The notes under the pieces are model-generated. The model did no database searches. It saw nothing but the letters and a program-made list of their open reading frames with translations, and was not told the DNA's origin. This document shows, in pieces, positions 1-8,903 of a stretch of 64,000 bases of DNA (the first letter of the stretch is position 1; every line of letters begins with the position of its first letter). The position numbers and the translations under genes were made by a program. Origin of the DNA: JBEKTY01 sp049515555 (lineage in GTDB: Bacteria > Planctomycetota > Planctomycetia > Pirellulales > Thermoguttaceae); assembly GCA_049515555.1 (NCBI GenBank), contig JBEKTY010000018.1:1-64000 (forward strand), in the 5' to 3' direction.

Positions 1-2
1 GC

Positions 3-95
3 CCCCAGGGCACGCTCACACTGACGATCAGTGCCGGTCATTGGATCAAGAACCGTGTGCTGAGCCTTCTGGCGCGGCTTCAGAATGCCTCTTGA
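3..95 (+). CDS. C-terminal fragment of an unidentified protein cut by the window edge
   Basis: An open frame enters from the left edge and stops with TGA at 93-95, giving 30 residues that end in LLARLQNAS. Hydrophobic and charged residues alternate as in a real protein tail, and the frame closes before a repeat-rich region begins. There is too little sequence to assign a family. It could also be a chance open frame. Confidence 0.3.
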   Translation, partial: PQGTLTLTISAGHWIKNRVLSLLARLQNAS

Positions 96-156
96 GACCA
101 CGCAATTTATGCAACGTTAGGGGAAACAAGGAACAGTTCCCCACCGTTCGTCGGGG

Positions 157-420
157 CGGCGCGGGACACGGTTTGCCCCGAAGGGGCTTCGGAACTTAGC
201 CCAGGGTTGCGGCATAGCCGCTACCCTGGGCCGAGGGGGCACCGAAAGATCCATACCCCAAAGGGGTTTCGTCCTTCGTGGGCGCAACCCCCTTGGGGTT
301 GACACGAATTCTCGGCTCGTGTCCCAGGGTAGCGGCTGCGCCGCAACCCTGGGCTAGGCTACGAAGCCCCGTTGGGGCTCGCCACAAAACCACCTTCGCA
401 AACCGTGTCCGGCGCCCTTG
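157..420. repeat. Long imperfect inverted repeat (dispersed palindromic element)
   Basis: The 31-bp segment 200-230 (CCCAGGGTTGCGG...) is the reverse complement of 323-353 with two mismatches. The symmetry continues outwards: GGACACGGTTTG at 164-175 pairs with CAAACCGTGTCC at 399-410, and both arms carry GGGGCTTCG/CGAAGCCCC blocks. Short frames crossing it on both strands look like by-products of the repeat. It fills most of the gene-free stretch 96-609; nothing else was recognised there. Confidence 0.8.
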
Positions 421-609
421 TCGGGGCAAGGTATTGATGAGTCTTGCTGCCGCCCGCCGCGGCCGGGGCGATTTCTTGCCGCTCTCGCGCTGAGATCTGA
501 TGGAACCAAGCGCGGAGGATTGCAAGCGGAAAAGAGGCGGAAACGGGGATACCACTCATTCGTGCCCCTTTTCCGTGAATATCAGCGATTTCCCCCCTTC
601 ATGCCGACG

Positions 610-1278
610 TTACCTCTTCTTGATTTCATAAACGTAGGGATACTCCAGCTTGGCGGTCGCAAGTATGCGGCGATCCCTTACAGCCCTGGATCGCCTCCTG
701 GGATCAACATACAGCGTTCCCATCGTGAACTGGGACCAGCTCTTTAGCGGGGATCCGTGGAGGTAATAGAAAAGGTGCTTCCCCCTCAGGTATCGCTCTT
801 GCTTCGGGCTAAAGTACTGAAACTTGGCGATCGAGAGCCCGTAAAATCGACGACCGGGGGATCCCCAGGTGTGTATCTCTTCTGGAATTGACTTGGATCG
901 GCGATTCTCCAGATCGACCACTTTTCGCCATCCTTTTGACGAAGCCTTCAGGTCATCAGGGCATGGCTCTTCTTCGATGTCCCCTAATCCTGCAAGATCG
1001 CTGAGGTTGACTGTAAAGAGAATATCGACGGGTTCGTTCCCGTAATTCTCGATGAGCTTTCGTCTGGGTTCTAGGAATTTCTTGCTGGTCCCAAAAACGT
1101 AGAAGTCCTTTCCTGTTCGCTCTCTCACTAATTGCATTTCGTGCTTGATTCTGCACAATATGTGATAGACATTGACTTTGGGCACATTCCAAAGCTCGAA
1201 TTCCCCCTCATAACCATGAAGCCCCATTGAAAACAAGACGAACGGGCGTTTCGGACTGATGTATTCTAGCTGTGTCAA
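610..1278 (-). CDS. Orphan 222-aa hypothetical protein, TTG start
   Basis: I do not recognise this family. The protein has 222 residues, is rich in Lys, Arg, Tyr and Phe, has no signal peptide or clear membrane helix, and carries an acidic stretch (GLGDIEEEPCPDD) in the middle. The start is TTG at 1278, chosen because a good ribosome binding site (GGAAGGGA) lies six to seven bases upstream; the first internal ATG would remove 17 residues. Its composition is noticeably lower in GC than its neighbours, so it may have been acquired recently. It follows the larger secreted gene after 15 bases and could be read from the same transcript. Confidence 0.6.
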   Translation of the reverse strand: MTQLEYISPKRPFVLFSMGLHGYEGEFELWNVPKVNVYHILCRIKHEMQLVRERTGKDFYVFGTSKKFLEPRRKLIENYGNEPVDILFTVNLSDLAGLGDIEEEPCPDDLKASSKGWRKVVDLENRRSKSIPEEIHTWGSPGRRFYGLSIAKFQYFSPKQERYLRGKHLFYYLHGSPLKSWSQFTMGTLYVDPRRRSRAVRDRRILATAKLEYPYVYEIKKR

Positions 1279-1293
1279 AGGATTCCCTTCCGA

Positions 1294-4200
1294 TTACCTT
1301 GTCTCCAGCGCCAGGACGCATCCGTCCGATTGGCCGAGGATGAGCGTGTTGCCCGACCAGGCCAGCGCGCTGATATCGTGCGGCTGCAATTGCTGCGCGC
1401 TGAGCGTGCCGTCGGCGGCGAAGACCTGGAGCGTGCCGCCCCAGTAGGCCAGGGCCGTACGGCCGCTGCTGGTGACGATGAATTTCGGCACGCGGTGGGG
1501 CGCCAGTTTGGCCGTCAGGGCGGCGGGCACGACGGGCTTGACGGCCGCCGCCTTCTTCGCCGCGGCGATCTCGGCCGGGCTTACGGCCCTTTGCGAGACA
1601 ACCTTGCCCCAAGGGTCCAGGACCGTGGCCGAGCCGTCCAGCGAGATCGCCGCGATGTCGCCCGCCGGGCCGACGGCCAGCGACAGCACGCGGTCGGGCA
1701 GCACGGCCTGCCAGCGGGCCAGCGTCTCGGGCGGCTGGAGGTTCGTCGTCGCCGGGCTGACCGCCGAGGCGGCGGGCAGGGCCCAGGGGGTCATCGGGTC
1801 GATGCCGGCGGCCGCCTCGTAGAGCGAGCCGACGGCTTCGGCCATGCCGTCCGCATCGGCGGCCACGAGCGTGACAGACTCCTGCTGGAGGCCGATGGCG
1901 TCGCGCTGCCATGCCAGGTAGCCGCGTCCGCGGCCCGGGAAGTCGGCGCCGGGCGCGTAGGGCAGGAAGCCCAGCGTGCGGACCGTCTCGATGAGCGGGT
2001 TATCGGCCGGGGCGCCCAGCAGGATCGCCGGGCCGGCCAGCGTGAAGCCGGCTTTGCCCGGGCGGTTGCCATCGCCCGCCTCGGCGCGGCCGAATTCCAG
2101 GCCCACCCAGGTCTTGGCCTCGTCGGGCGTCAAGCGGCGGGCGTGGTTCACCTCGGCGGCCGCGACGATGGTCGAGCGGACGCCCCACGGCTTGAGGATC
2201 GCAGAGAGCCGCTCGGCGGCGGGGCCGCAGTAATCGGCCGTGCCCTTGACGATGGTGATTGCCTGATGGGTGCGGACGAAGCGGAAGATATTCTCCCGGT
2301 CGTTGCCGAAGAAGACCGCCCGGCGAGTGGCCCCGGCCAGCGCGCCGCACTGCGCCGCTGGCCGATAGGTGAAGCGCGCGGAGCGGGCGTGGTTGTCCAA
2401 CAGCTCCTTCACGGTCACAGTCCACTCACCCGGCGGATCGTTGGCGGCCAGCGGCAGCGCAAGGCGGAGGGTTCCCATCTCCGTGGCGCGGTACAAGTCG
2501 TAACGCACACTGCCCAGCGGGTCGATCACGCGGACCTGCATGGGCACGGCCCCTGCCAGCGTGGCGCCGGCCGTGTCGGTCAACGTGGCGTCGATCGAGA
2601 CGCTGATCGGTGCGGCCTCCCGCGTAAAGTCCCTGGCCACCACGGGGGCTTGAATCTGTATGCCGCCGATGGGGCGAGCCGTGCGGGCAAAGACCCGCAA
2701 CTGGCCGGCGCCGAAGCGGAACAGGCCGCGGGTGAGTTTGTCTTTGAGCTCGCTCACCGGCCCGCCCCGCACGCCGTCGTAGACGGGCCGGCCGTCGGCC
2801 GCAAAGCCGATGGTGGCGGTGGCCGGTTTGATCGAAAGGAGTGTGCCTTCCTTCTCGTCCCAGGCGGCGTTGACGGCGAAGAAGTATTCGACGTCGGCCT
2901 GCGATTGGCGGGAGACGACCACCTGCGGGTTGTCGCAATCGACGATGGGCCGAATGCCGGTGGCGGCCAGTTTGGCCTTCAGGGCGTCGGCCAGCGGCCC
3001 CACGGCGCGGAAGAACAGGCCTGCCGCCCGCATCTGCAACGATTCATTCTGCCGTCCGGCGGCCCAGACCTTTTCGATCTCGGTGGTCAGGTCCGGCGCG
3101 GCGGCGCCCACGCGCTTGCCGCCGTTGATCTTCGTCCGGCAATCGTCGGTCAGCAGGACCAGTCCGCCGCCGGCCGCGTAATCTTCCAGCACGGCGACGA
3201 CCTGCGGGTCGAGATAGTCAATGTTGGTCAGGACGATGGCCTTGTAATCGGCCGACAGCGAGCCGTCCAGCACGTCTTCTTCCACGACCGGGGTGAAGGG
3301 GACGTGGATCATCTTGGAGGCGAAGTACACCGTCAGCAGCCGGCCGCGGGTGAGCCCGCCGCCCATGTAATTGTCCTTCATCCCGGACTTGATCTGGGCA
3401 TCGACGCACTGCGAGAGCGAGTACAGCACCGCCACCTCGCCGCGGCTGGGGCGCATCGTGCTGAAGATGGTGCCCAGGCGCAACCCCAGCTTGTTCGTCT
3501 CCACGATGCTGGGCGACGTGGCGGCGGCGTAGGGGGCGTTCATCGAGGGGTCGGGCGACTTCGCCAGGCCTTGCAGATCGTTCATGAAGCACAAGTACTG
3601 TTCGAGCCGGTACAACTCGTCGCGCGCGGTGTTGCCCCAATTCGGCAGGTACCAGTTGGGCTTGTCCATCTCCCGCATGCGGCCGAACTCCTGGTGGTAG
3701 GCGGGATAGAAATAGCTGCCCGGCCCGTCGTCGTAGCCGCCGTGCCCGCTGATCACGCTCAGCGGGCGGACGACGTTGAAGTAGTAGCCGTCGGTGTAGC
3801 CGTTCCAGGCGTACTGGCTCTGGGTGACGGAGATCAGGTCCGGCTTCACCTGGTCGACGGCGAAGCGGGCGTCTTTCCAGGCCGCCTCGAGGAAGCTTTC
3901 CTTCCAGCGGCCCCAGAACTGCCAGCGGGCCATCGACGCGGCATCGCCCGGTTTGACGGCCGTGTGGGCAGTGCGGTCGGCGGCGAAGGCGCTACGGAAC
4001 GCGCGGAGCTGGGCCGCCACGGTATGCGGCGTGGGGCCTTCCCAGGTGAGCCCCGGCTCGTCGTAGTAGTGCACGCCCAGCGCGTTGGGCTTGGTGCGGT
4101 CCATGAAGGCCTGCTGCGCCGCCCGGGCCGTGGCCCCCTTGAGCACGTAAGGGTCTGACCAGTCGCACTCCTGGCGCAGGTCCATCTGGTGCCCGCCGCC

Positions 4201-4773
4201 CATGGCGCAGCACTGCATGTAGTCGGCCCCGCCGCGCAGCGTGGCCTGCGCGTTGGCCGTGTTGGCTTGCAGGCGGTAGTCGCCGTACAGCAGGTTGAAG
4301 CCCATGCCGTCTTCGCCCAGGACCGCCATATCCGGTCCCTGGATGCGGCAGCCCCAGTCGATGGTCTTGAAGGTGCTGCGGCGGAGGTGGCCGAAGACGT
4401 CGATCTCGGTCGAGGCTGCGGCGTCGTTGGCCGCGGCGGTGATTTTGTAGTGCCCCGGACGCAGCAGCCAGCCGCTCAGATGCAGATGCTCGGTAGCCGC
4501 CGCGCCCTTGGCGCCGGCCGCCACCGGCCCGACGGGAAACCGCAGCGCAATCCGGCTGCCGTCGCCGGCGACCAGCGCGAGGTTCAAATCCGCTGCTGGC
4601 AGGGCCTCCGCATCGCTGCGTACGACGCACAGGTCGATCTGCTCATTGGTCTGATAGGCCGTGCGTCCCAGGGGCAACAACAGCTTCAGCGTTGCGGCCG
4701 CAAGGGGCCGGGCCGTCAGGACCAAAGCGCCCAGCGTGATGCCTGCCAGCAGAAGAACGTGCTTTCGCGTCAT
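1294..4773 (-). CDS. Large secreted protein: glycosidase-like barrel, GATase-like domain, C-terminal beta-propeller-like repeats
   Basis: A 1159-aa protein with a cleavable signal peptide (residues 1-27, ending LAAA). Residues about 35-130 look like a beta-sandwich. Residues about 130-420 resemble a TIM-barrel glycoside hydrolase: the motif HYYDEPG offers a candidate catalytic Glu, with further aromatic motifs downstream. Residues about 430-560 (VAVLYSLSQ, AIVLTNIDYL, AGGGLVLLTDDC) resemble the GATase-like/trimerisation domain seen beside GH42-type barrels. The C-terminus has blade-like repeats (LSLAVGPAGDIAAISLDGS, ILGQSDGCVLALET). It overlaps the upstream gene by 4 bases (ATGA), so translation is coupled. 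Probably a periplasmic or extracellular polysaccharide-degrading enzyme, but the family is not assigned and the substrate is unknown. Confidence 0.7.
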   Translation of the reverse strand: MTRKHVLLLAGITLGALVLTARPLAAATLKLLLPLGRTAYQTNEQIDLCVVRSDAEALPAADLNLALVAGDGSRIALRFPVGPVAAGAKGAAATEHLHLSGWLLRPGHYKITAAANDAAASTEIDVFGHLRRSTFKTIDWGCRIQGPDMAVLGEDGMGFNLLYGDYRLQANTANAQATLRGGADYMQCCAMGGGHQMDLRQECDWSDPYVLKGATARAAQQAFMDRTKPNALGVHYYDEPGLTWEGPTPHTVAAQLRAFRSAFAADRTAHTAVKPGDAASMARWQFWGRWKESFLEAAWKDARFAVDQVKPDLISVTQSQYAWNGYTDGYYFNVVRPLSVISGHGGYDDGPGSYFYPAYHQEFGRMREMDKPNWYLPNWGNTARDELYRLEQYLCFMNDLQGLAKSPDPSMNAPYAAATSPSIVETNKLGLRLGTIFSTMRPSRGEVAVLYSLSQCVDAQIKSGMKDNYMGGGLTRGRLLTVYFASKMIHVPFTPVVEEDVLDGSLSADYKAIVLTNIDYLDPQVVAVLEDYAAGGGLVLLTDDCRTKINGGKRVGAAAPDLTTEIEKVWAAGRQNESLQMRAAGLFFRAVGPLADALKAKLAATGIRPIVDCDNPQVVVSRQSQADVEYFFAVNAAWDEKEGTLLSIKPATATIGFAADGRPVYDGVRGGPVSELKDKLTRGLFRFGAGQLRVFARTARPIGGIQIQAPVVARDFTREAAPISVSIDATLTDTAGATLAGAVPMQVRVIDPLGSVRYDLYRATEMGTLRLALPLAANDPPGEWTVTVKELLDNHARSARFTYRPAAQCGALAGATRRAVFFGNDRENIFRFVRTHQAITIVKGTADYCGPAAERLSAILKPWGVRSTIVAAAEVNHARRLTPDEAKTWVGLEFGRAEAGDGNRPGKAGFTLAGPAILLGAPADNPLIETVRTLGFLPYAPGADFPGRGRGYLAWQRDAIGLQQESVTLVAADADGMAEAVGSLYEAAAGIDPMTPWALPAASAVSPATTNLQPPETLARWQAVLPDRVLSLAVGPAGDIAAISLDGSATVLDPWGKVVSQRAVSPAEIAAAKKAAAVKPVVPAALTAKLAPHRVPKFIVTSSGRTALAYWGGTLQVFAADGTLSAQQLQPHDISALAWSGNTLILGQSDGCVLALETR

Positions 4774-5951
4774 TGGATTCTCCCTTCAATCTTGATTGGT
4801 TGGTGCCAGGGGCTCCAAGGCGATTCCTGGCCGGTATCGTTGTGTTGCATAACGCGGATGTAATAGAGCTGCGATGCGGCCAGGCGATCGTGCCCGGCCA
4901 GCGGGCCAAGGAATTGCCCGCTCTCGGTTCCCACGGTCACGCGCTGCGGTGCGGCGAGGACGCCGGACCTCCACACTACGGTCGTGCCCGATTCATCGGC
5001 GGCGATCTCGGCTTTCCATCCCTGCTGTTTGCCCGGGCCGTGGTAGGGGGTCTTGATAAGAACCGGGTTGGGCGGGCAGACTACCGGCCCGATCGGTTTG
5101 GTCGAGATGACAAAGTTGTCGATCCAGCGACACTGGGTTACCGGCGAGCCCTTGTTCCAGTAGGCCTCCAGGAACACGGCGTTGATGCCGTGGCGGTCGT
5201 AGCTGCCCCGCCAATCGAGATCGCGGCGCTGGGCCTCCAGGCGGCCGTCGATCCAAAGCTGGTTGAGGCCGTCTTTCCGGCCCGGCGTGTTCAGCTTGGC
5301 GCGGGACTCGACGCACACCCAGCGGCCCGCTTCTTCCGTACTGTGAAGCTTGAAAGCTGAAGCCGGACGGTTGCCCAGCCAGAGCAGCTTTGGGAAGTCG
5401 TTGTAGCGGGTAGTAACCACGCGGTCGCCGCGCACGCCGCTGGCCGGGTCGAGCGTTAGTGCCTCGCCGTCGCTCCAGACATGGGCGATCATGGCCTGCG
5501 CCCAGTTGGGCGACACGATGCTGGTGGCCCGCGAAAGCTTGTCCGGCCCGCCGCCCGTCCAGCCGTACTGATGCTTTACGTAGATCCGCCAGTAGATGTC
5601 GTCGAAGTGCTTGCCCTTCTGCGCGGCCTTGCCGGCCGGGCTGTCGCCGAAGAAGACCTTGCGGTTGCCCTGGCCCTGCCGGCCCTGCTGGTAAACGGCG
5701 AGCATCGACCGGCCCTGCCCACCGAAGGCTTCCTTGGCATCCGGCTCCCCCTGCGATTCGGTGTACGGCTTCAGCGGGCCGTCGAAATCGTCGTACCAGA
5801 TGACTGCCGGGTCGGACTCCTGGGGTTGCGGCCGCGACATGACCACGCTGTCGATGCGCGGCGTTTCCGGCCGGCCGCCAGCCCGGGCCATCACGCCGAT
5901 CAGGCAGCCCAAAAGGCCGCCGAGGATCGAGACCAACGCTTTTGGGAACAT
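4770..5951 (-). CDS. Secreted jelly-roll (lectin/polysaccharide lyase-like) protein with fibronectin-III-like tail
   Basis: A 393-aa protein with an N-terminal hydrophobic segment (LVSILGGLLGCLIGVMA), probably a signal peptide. The central region (YWRIYVKHQ, RWVCVESRAKLN, LNQLWIDGRLEAQRRDLDW, RWIDNFVISTKPIG) resembles the concanavalin-A-like fold of polysaccharide-binding or PL14-like lyase proteins. Residues about 295-390 (YYIRVMQHNDTGQESPWSPW) look like a fibronectin type III module. A GGAG site sits nine bases before the ATG. Its stop overlaps the start of the next secreted gene, suggesting coordinated production. Enzyme versus binding protein cannot be decided from the sequence. Confidence 0.65.
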   Translation of the reverse strand: MFPKALVSILGGLLGCLIGVMARAGGRPETPRIDSVVMSRPQPQESDPAVIWYDDFDGPLKPYTESQGEPDAKEAFGGQGRSMLAVYQQGRQGQGNRKVFFGDSPAGKAAQKGKHFDDIYWRIYVKHQYGWTGGGPDKLSRATSIVSPNWAQAMIAHVWSDGEALTLDPASGVRGDRVVTTRYNDFPKLLWLGNRPASAFKLHSTEEAGRWVCVESRAKLNTPGRKDGLNQLWIDGRLEAQRRDLDWRGSYDRHGINAVFLEAYWNKGSPVTQCRWIDNFVISTKPIGPVVCPPNPVLIKTPYHGPGKQQGWKAEIAADESGTTVVWRSGVLAAPQRVTVGTESGQFLGPLAGHDRLAASQLYYIRVMQHNDTGQESPWSPWHQPIKIEGRIQ

Positions 5952-6157
5952 GATCTTACTCCGGTCCTACGAGGACAAAGGTCGCCCAGTAGTAAGGGGC
6001 CTGCCACCGCTCTTGGCGGCGGACCCAGCGCTTGGCGTCGTGCAGGGACCGGGCGTGGCCGGGCGTGCGGAGTGAGGCAGTGTCGTATGCATCGCGCATA
6101 CCAGTGCGTCGGCCGAGAACATAGTTTGTGGGGCCTGGCGCCGGACTATGGGGCGAA

Positions 6158-8881
6158 CTAGGGTTTGCCGAAGAACACGTCTTTGCCTTGGCCCTTGGGG
6201 GCGATCAGGTACTGGGCCCGCTTGTTAATTTCGACGGTGGCCTTAATCACCCCGCCTTTGGACTGCAGCCCGGTCGGCTTGACCTCGAAGGTCCGGCGGC
6301 CGGCGATCACGTCGTCGAACTCCCGGCCGTCGATGCCCAGCACCTGGTACAGGGCATAATCGGCCTGCGGATCGAGGCCTAGCTTTTCCGGGCGGAACTC
6401 GATCGTGCCGCGGTAGGGGCCGCGAGGCGTCGAGCACAGCGGCTCGGGCGGGGCCACCCGCCAACCCCGGGGGGCCAGGCGATCGCAGCCGATCACGATG
6501 CCGCCATGGTTGAACAGCGCCACCCACGCGCCGCGGTTCTTCTTGCAGGCGACGTATTCGAGCTGGTCGTCGGGCTGGTCGAACACCAACGGGGCCGCCT
6601 GCCGGCCGGCGTAGGCCAGCAGGGGGCGCAAGGCGTCGGCACCCTGCCATATCCACCGGCCGAGATAAACGTAGACCACGCCCCGGCCCAGCGGCTTGCG
6701 AAGCACCAGCGGCCGCTCGCCCACATAAGCCACGGTCTGCCAGCCCTCGCCCTTGGCGCTGAACACTTGCCCGGCAAAGCTGCCCGCCTGCCCGCCGAAG
6801 ACCTCGGCCTGGCCGCTGACCGGGCCGCGTGTCTCCGGGCTGCCTTTGAGAAATGTCAGCCCGAAGGGCTTGCCGTCGATACGGCCGTCGTAACTGGGGA
6901 AATGCTGCGCGCCGACGATCACTTGCGCCCCGCTGCGGGCCGCCGCGGCGAGCTTGTCCTCGGTCTCGCCCCGCACCGCGCCTCGTCCCAATATGGCCAG
7001 CAGGCCGAAGGTCTTGAGGTGCTCCGGCGTCGCCTTGTCCAACAGCACGAAGTCCACCGGTCCGTAGGGCGTACCGGTCAACAGCCGCGTGATGTGGGCC
7101 GTGTAGGCGTCGCCGTATTTCGGGAAGAACACGTCCAGCAGGTTGTAGCCCTGCAGTTCGTCGAGCTTGTCGATGAACAGCGACATGTGGCCGAAGCGCT
7201 GCCAATTGGTCTTGGGGCCCTCCTGGGGCATCCAGGGGAAGACCTTCGTGAACATCGGCTCGCAGGTCAACTTGTTCGTGGCGTTGTCGTACCCCACGTA
7301 ACGCTGAAACGTGTCCATCTGGCCGAAGGGATTGTACGGGACCCACCAGGCGTCGCCGTCGCTGTAGACGATGCCCACCGGCACGACCTGACTGCCGCGG
7401 GCCGGATGGACCATCGCAAAACGCAAAGCCTGCACCAGCGGATAAACCCACTCGGCCACGATGCCGTCGGCGAACGACGGCGCCGCGTCCAGCTCGGCGC
7501 TCAGCCACGAGCCGCCGCACAGATAGTACAGCAGGCAGACGTGCAGCTTTTCGTCCAGCGACGGGAAGGGATAGTGCGTCTGCTCCCAGTAGAAGCCGAA
7601 GGGCTTGCCGAACGTTCGGCCGGCCCCACGGCCCATCGACATCACGATGTTGACCTGCGGGTCTTCCTCGTTCTTCAGGATCAGCAGATCGCTGCCGCGC
7701 TCGTATTCCCGGTAGCTATTGAGCGTGGGCGGGAAGGGCTCGTACATGGCCACCACGCGCTGGGGGCTGCCGGCCTGCCGCTTGGCCGCTTGGACCACGG
7801 CCGTTTCGCTTGCTGCGGAGCCGCCCTCGCCGCGGAACCAGAACGCCCGCAGCTTGGGATCGATGGCCAGGATTCGCCGGGCGTCGGCCGGGTCAGTGAT
7901 CGGCGACAGCGCGCCCCGCAAATAAGGGTTGGCCTTGAACGTCTCGGCCGTGGCGCCCATGCCGGCCACGTTGCAGCCGCCGTAGCTGGTCATGAACTCG
8001 TGATACTTGCCCGTGGCAACCCCGTCCATGACGAACGGACACAGGCCCAGGTCGTCGGTCGGATAGTCGGGGCGGAAGTTGGGCTTCCAGCGCTTCTCGA
8101 TGTCGGCGAAGGTCGCGCCCCGGGCGCTCCAGAAGTCGTAGCCGCTGGGGTAAAGCCCGAAGACGAACCGTTTGAGTCCGTCGGCCGGCGAGCCGGCGGC
8201 CTGCGCCTCGCTGCCGGCCAGGTCTACCTTCACGCCCGGTTCGCCCAGGTAATACAGGAAGAACATCCGGAAGGCCAGGCCCTTGGTGTCGGGCGTGTAC
8301 TGCCGGTCGACCACCAGGTCGACCGTTACGTCGCCCGGCTGCTCGACGCTGAAGGGCGCCAGCAGCGTGCCGGCGCCCATCTTGTGCTTCTTGAAGTCCC
8401 ACACCCGCCGGCCGTTGGCGTAGATGTAACTGGGATGGTACTCGGCCAGCAGGACGTCGGTGCGGATTTGGAGCAGGTAACTGCGCAGGGGCTTGGGATT
8501 GGCGCCTTCCTTGTAGCGGTGGAACCTGGCCCGCAGGCCGTACACCGGCCCGCCGTCGGTCAGCACGTAGTCCAGCACCGTGCTGTACCACTTGAACGGC
8601 CGGCTGTAGAAGAACTCCAGATCCTCGGAGCGGTTTCCCATGACCATCCCGCCCAGGAAGCTGATGTAGGGCCAGCGGCCGGTGAACCAGTTGACGGGTT
8701 GCTTGAAGTCCAGGCGCTTGGCCGCCAGGTCGCCGACCACGTTGTGCGGATCGATTTCGATCGTTCGCTGCCACTCCTTGCCGTGCTTCGCGAAGTCCTG
8801 GCCTGCCGGTGGCTGTGCGCGGGCAGCGGCGCACGCCGTCCAAACCGTCAGGAATGCTGCCACAAGCGCGGAATGTTGCAT
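6158..8881 (-). CDS. Large secreted hypothetical protein with carbohydrate-active-enzyme features
   Basis: The start was set at 8881 because MQHSALVAAFLTVWTACAAA is a clean signal peptide and GGGGAG lies eight bases upstream. A start at 8926 would overlap the preceding gene and bury the signal peptide. The 907-aa product has an N-terminal beta-rich region (VNWFTGRWPYISFLGGMVMG, YSRPFKWYSTVLDYVL), a central part rich in Trp/Tyr (SDGDAWWVPYNPF), and a Rossmann-like stretch (VDFVLLDKATPEHLKTFGLL ... AAARSGAQVIVGAQHF) like GATase-type accessory domains of glycosidases. I do not recognise the family by name. It lies 22 bases after the CehA-like gene and belongs to the same minus-strand cluster. 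Confidence 0.65.
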   Translation of the reverse strand: MQHSALVAAFLTVWTACAAARAQPPAGQDFAKHGKEWQRTIEIDPHNVVGDLAAKRLDFKQPVNWFTGRWPYISFLGGMVMGNRSEDLEFFYSRPFKWYSTVLDYVLTDGGPVYGLRARFHRYKEGANPKPLRSYLLQIRTDVLLAEYHPSYIYANGRRVWDFKKHKMGAGTLLAPFSVEQPGDVTVDLVVDRQYTPDTKGLAFRMFFLYYLGEPGVKVDLAGSEAQAAGSPADGLKRFVFGLYPSGYDFWSARGATFADIEKRWKPNFRPDYPTDDLGLCPFVMDGVATGKYHEFMTSYGGCNVAGMGATAETFKANPYLRGALSPITDPADARRILAIDPKLRAFWFRGEGGSAASETAVVQAAKRQAGSPQRVVAMYEPFPPTLNSYREYERGSDLLILKNEEDPQVNIVMSMGRGAGRTFGKPFGFYWEQTHYPFPSLDEKLHVCLLYYLCGGSWLSAELDAAPSFADGIVAEWVYPLVQALRFAMVHPARGSQVVPVGIVYSDGDAWWVPYNPFGQMDTFQRYVGYDNATNKLTCEPMFTKVFPWMPQEGPKTNWQRFGHMSLFIDKLDELQGYNLLDVFFPKYGDAYTAHITRLLTGTPYGPVDFVLLDKATPEHLKTFGLLAILGRGAVRGETEDKLAAAARSGAQVIVGAQHFPSYDGRIDGKPFGLTFLKGSPETRGPVSGQAEVFGGQAGSFAGQVFSAKGEGWQTVAYVGERPLVLRKPLGRGVVYVYLGRWIWQGADALRPLLAYAGRQAAPLVFDQPDDQLEYVACKKNRGAWVALFNHGGIVIGCDRLAPRGWRVAPPEPLCSTPRGPYRGTIEFRPEKLGLDPQADYALYQVLGIDGREFDDVIAGRRTFEVKPTGLQSKGGVIKATVEINKRAQYLIAPKGQGKDVFFGKP

Positions 8882-8903
8882 GGGAAACTCCCCGTACGGT
8901 TCC

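Noticed and set aside
1330..4158. Long plus-strand open frame (942 aa) opposite the large secreted gene
   Set aside because: It is antisense to a clear signal-peptide protein, is Arg/Gly/Ala-rich and has no domain; a product of high-GC codon usage.
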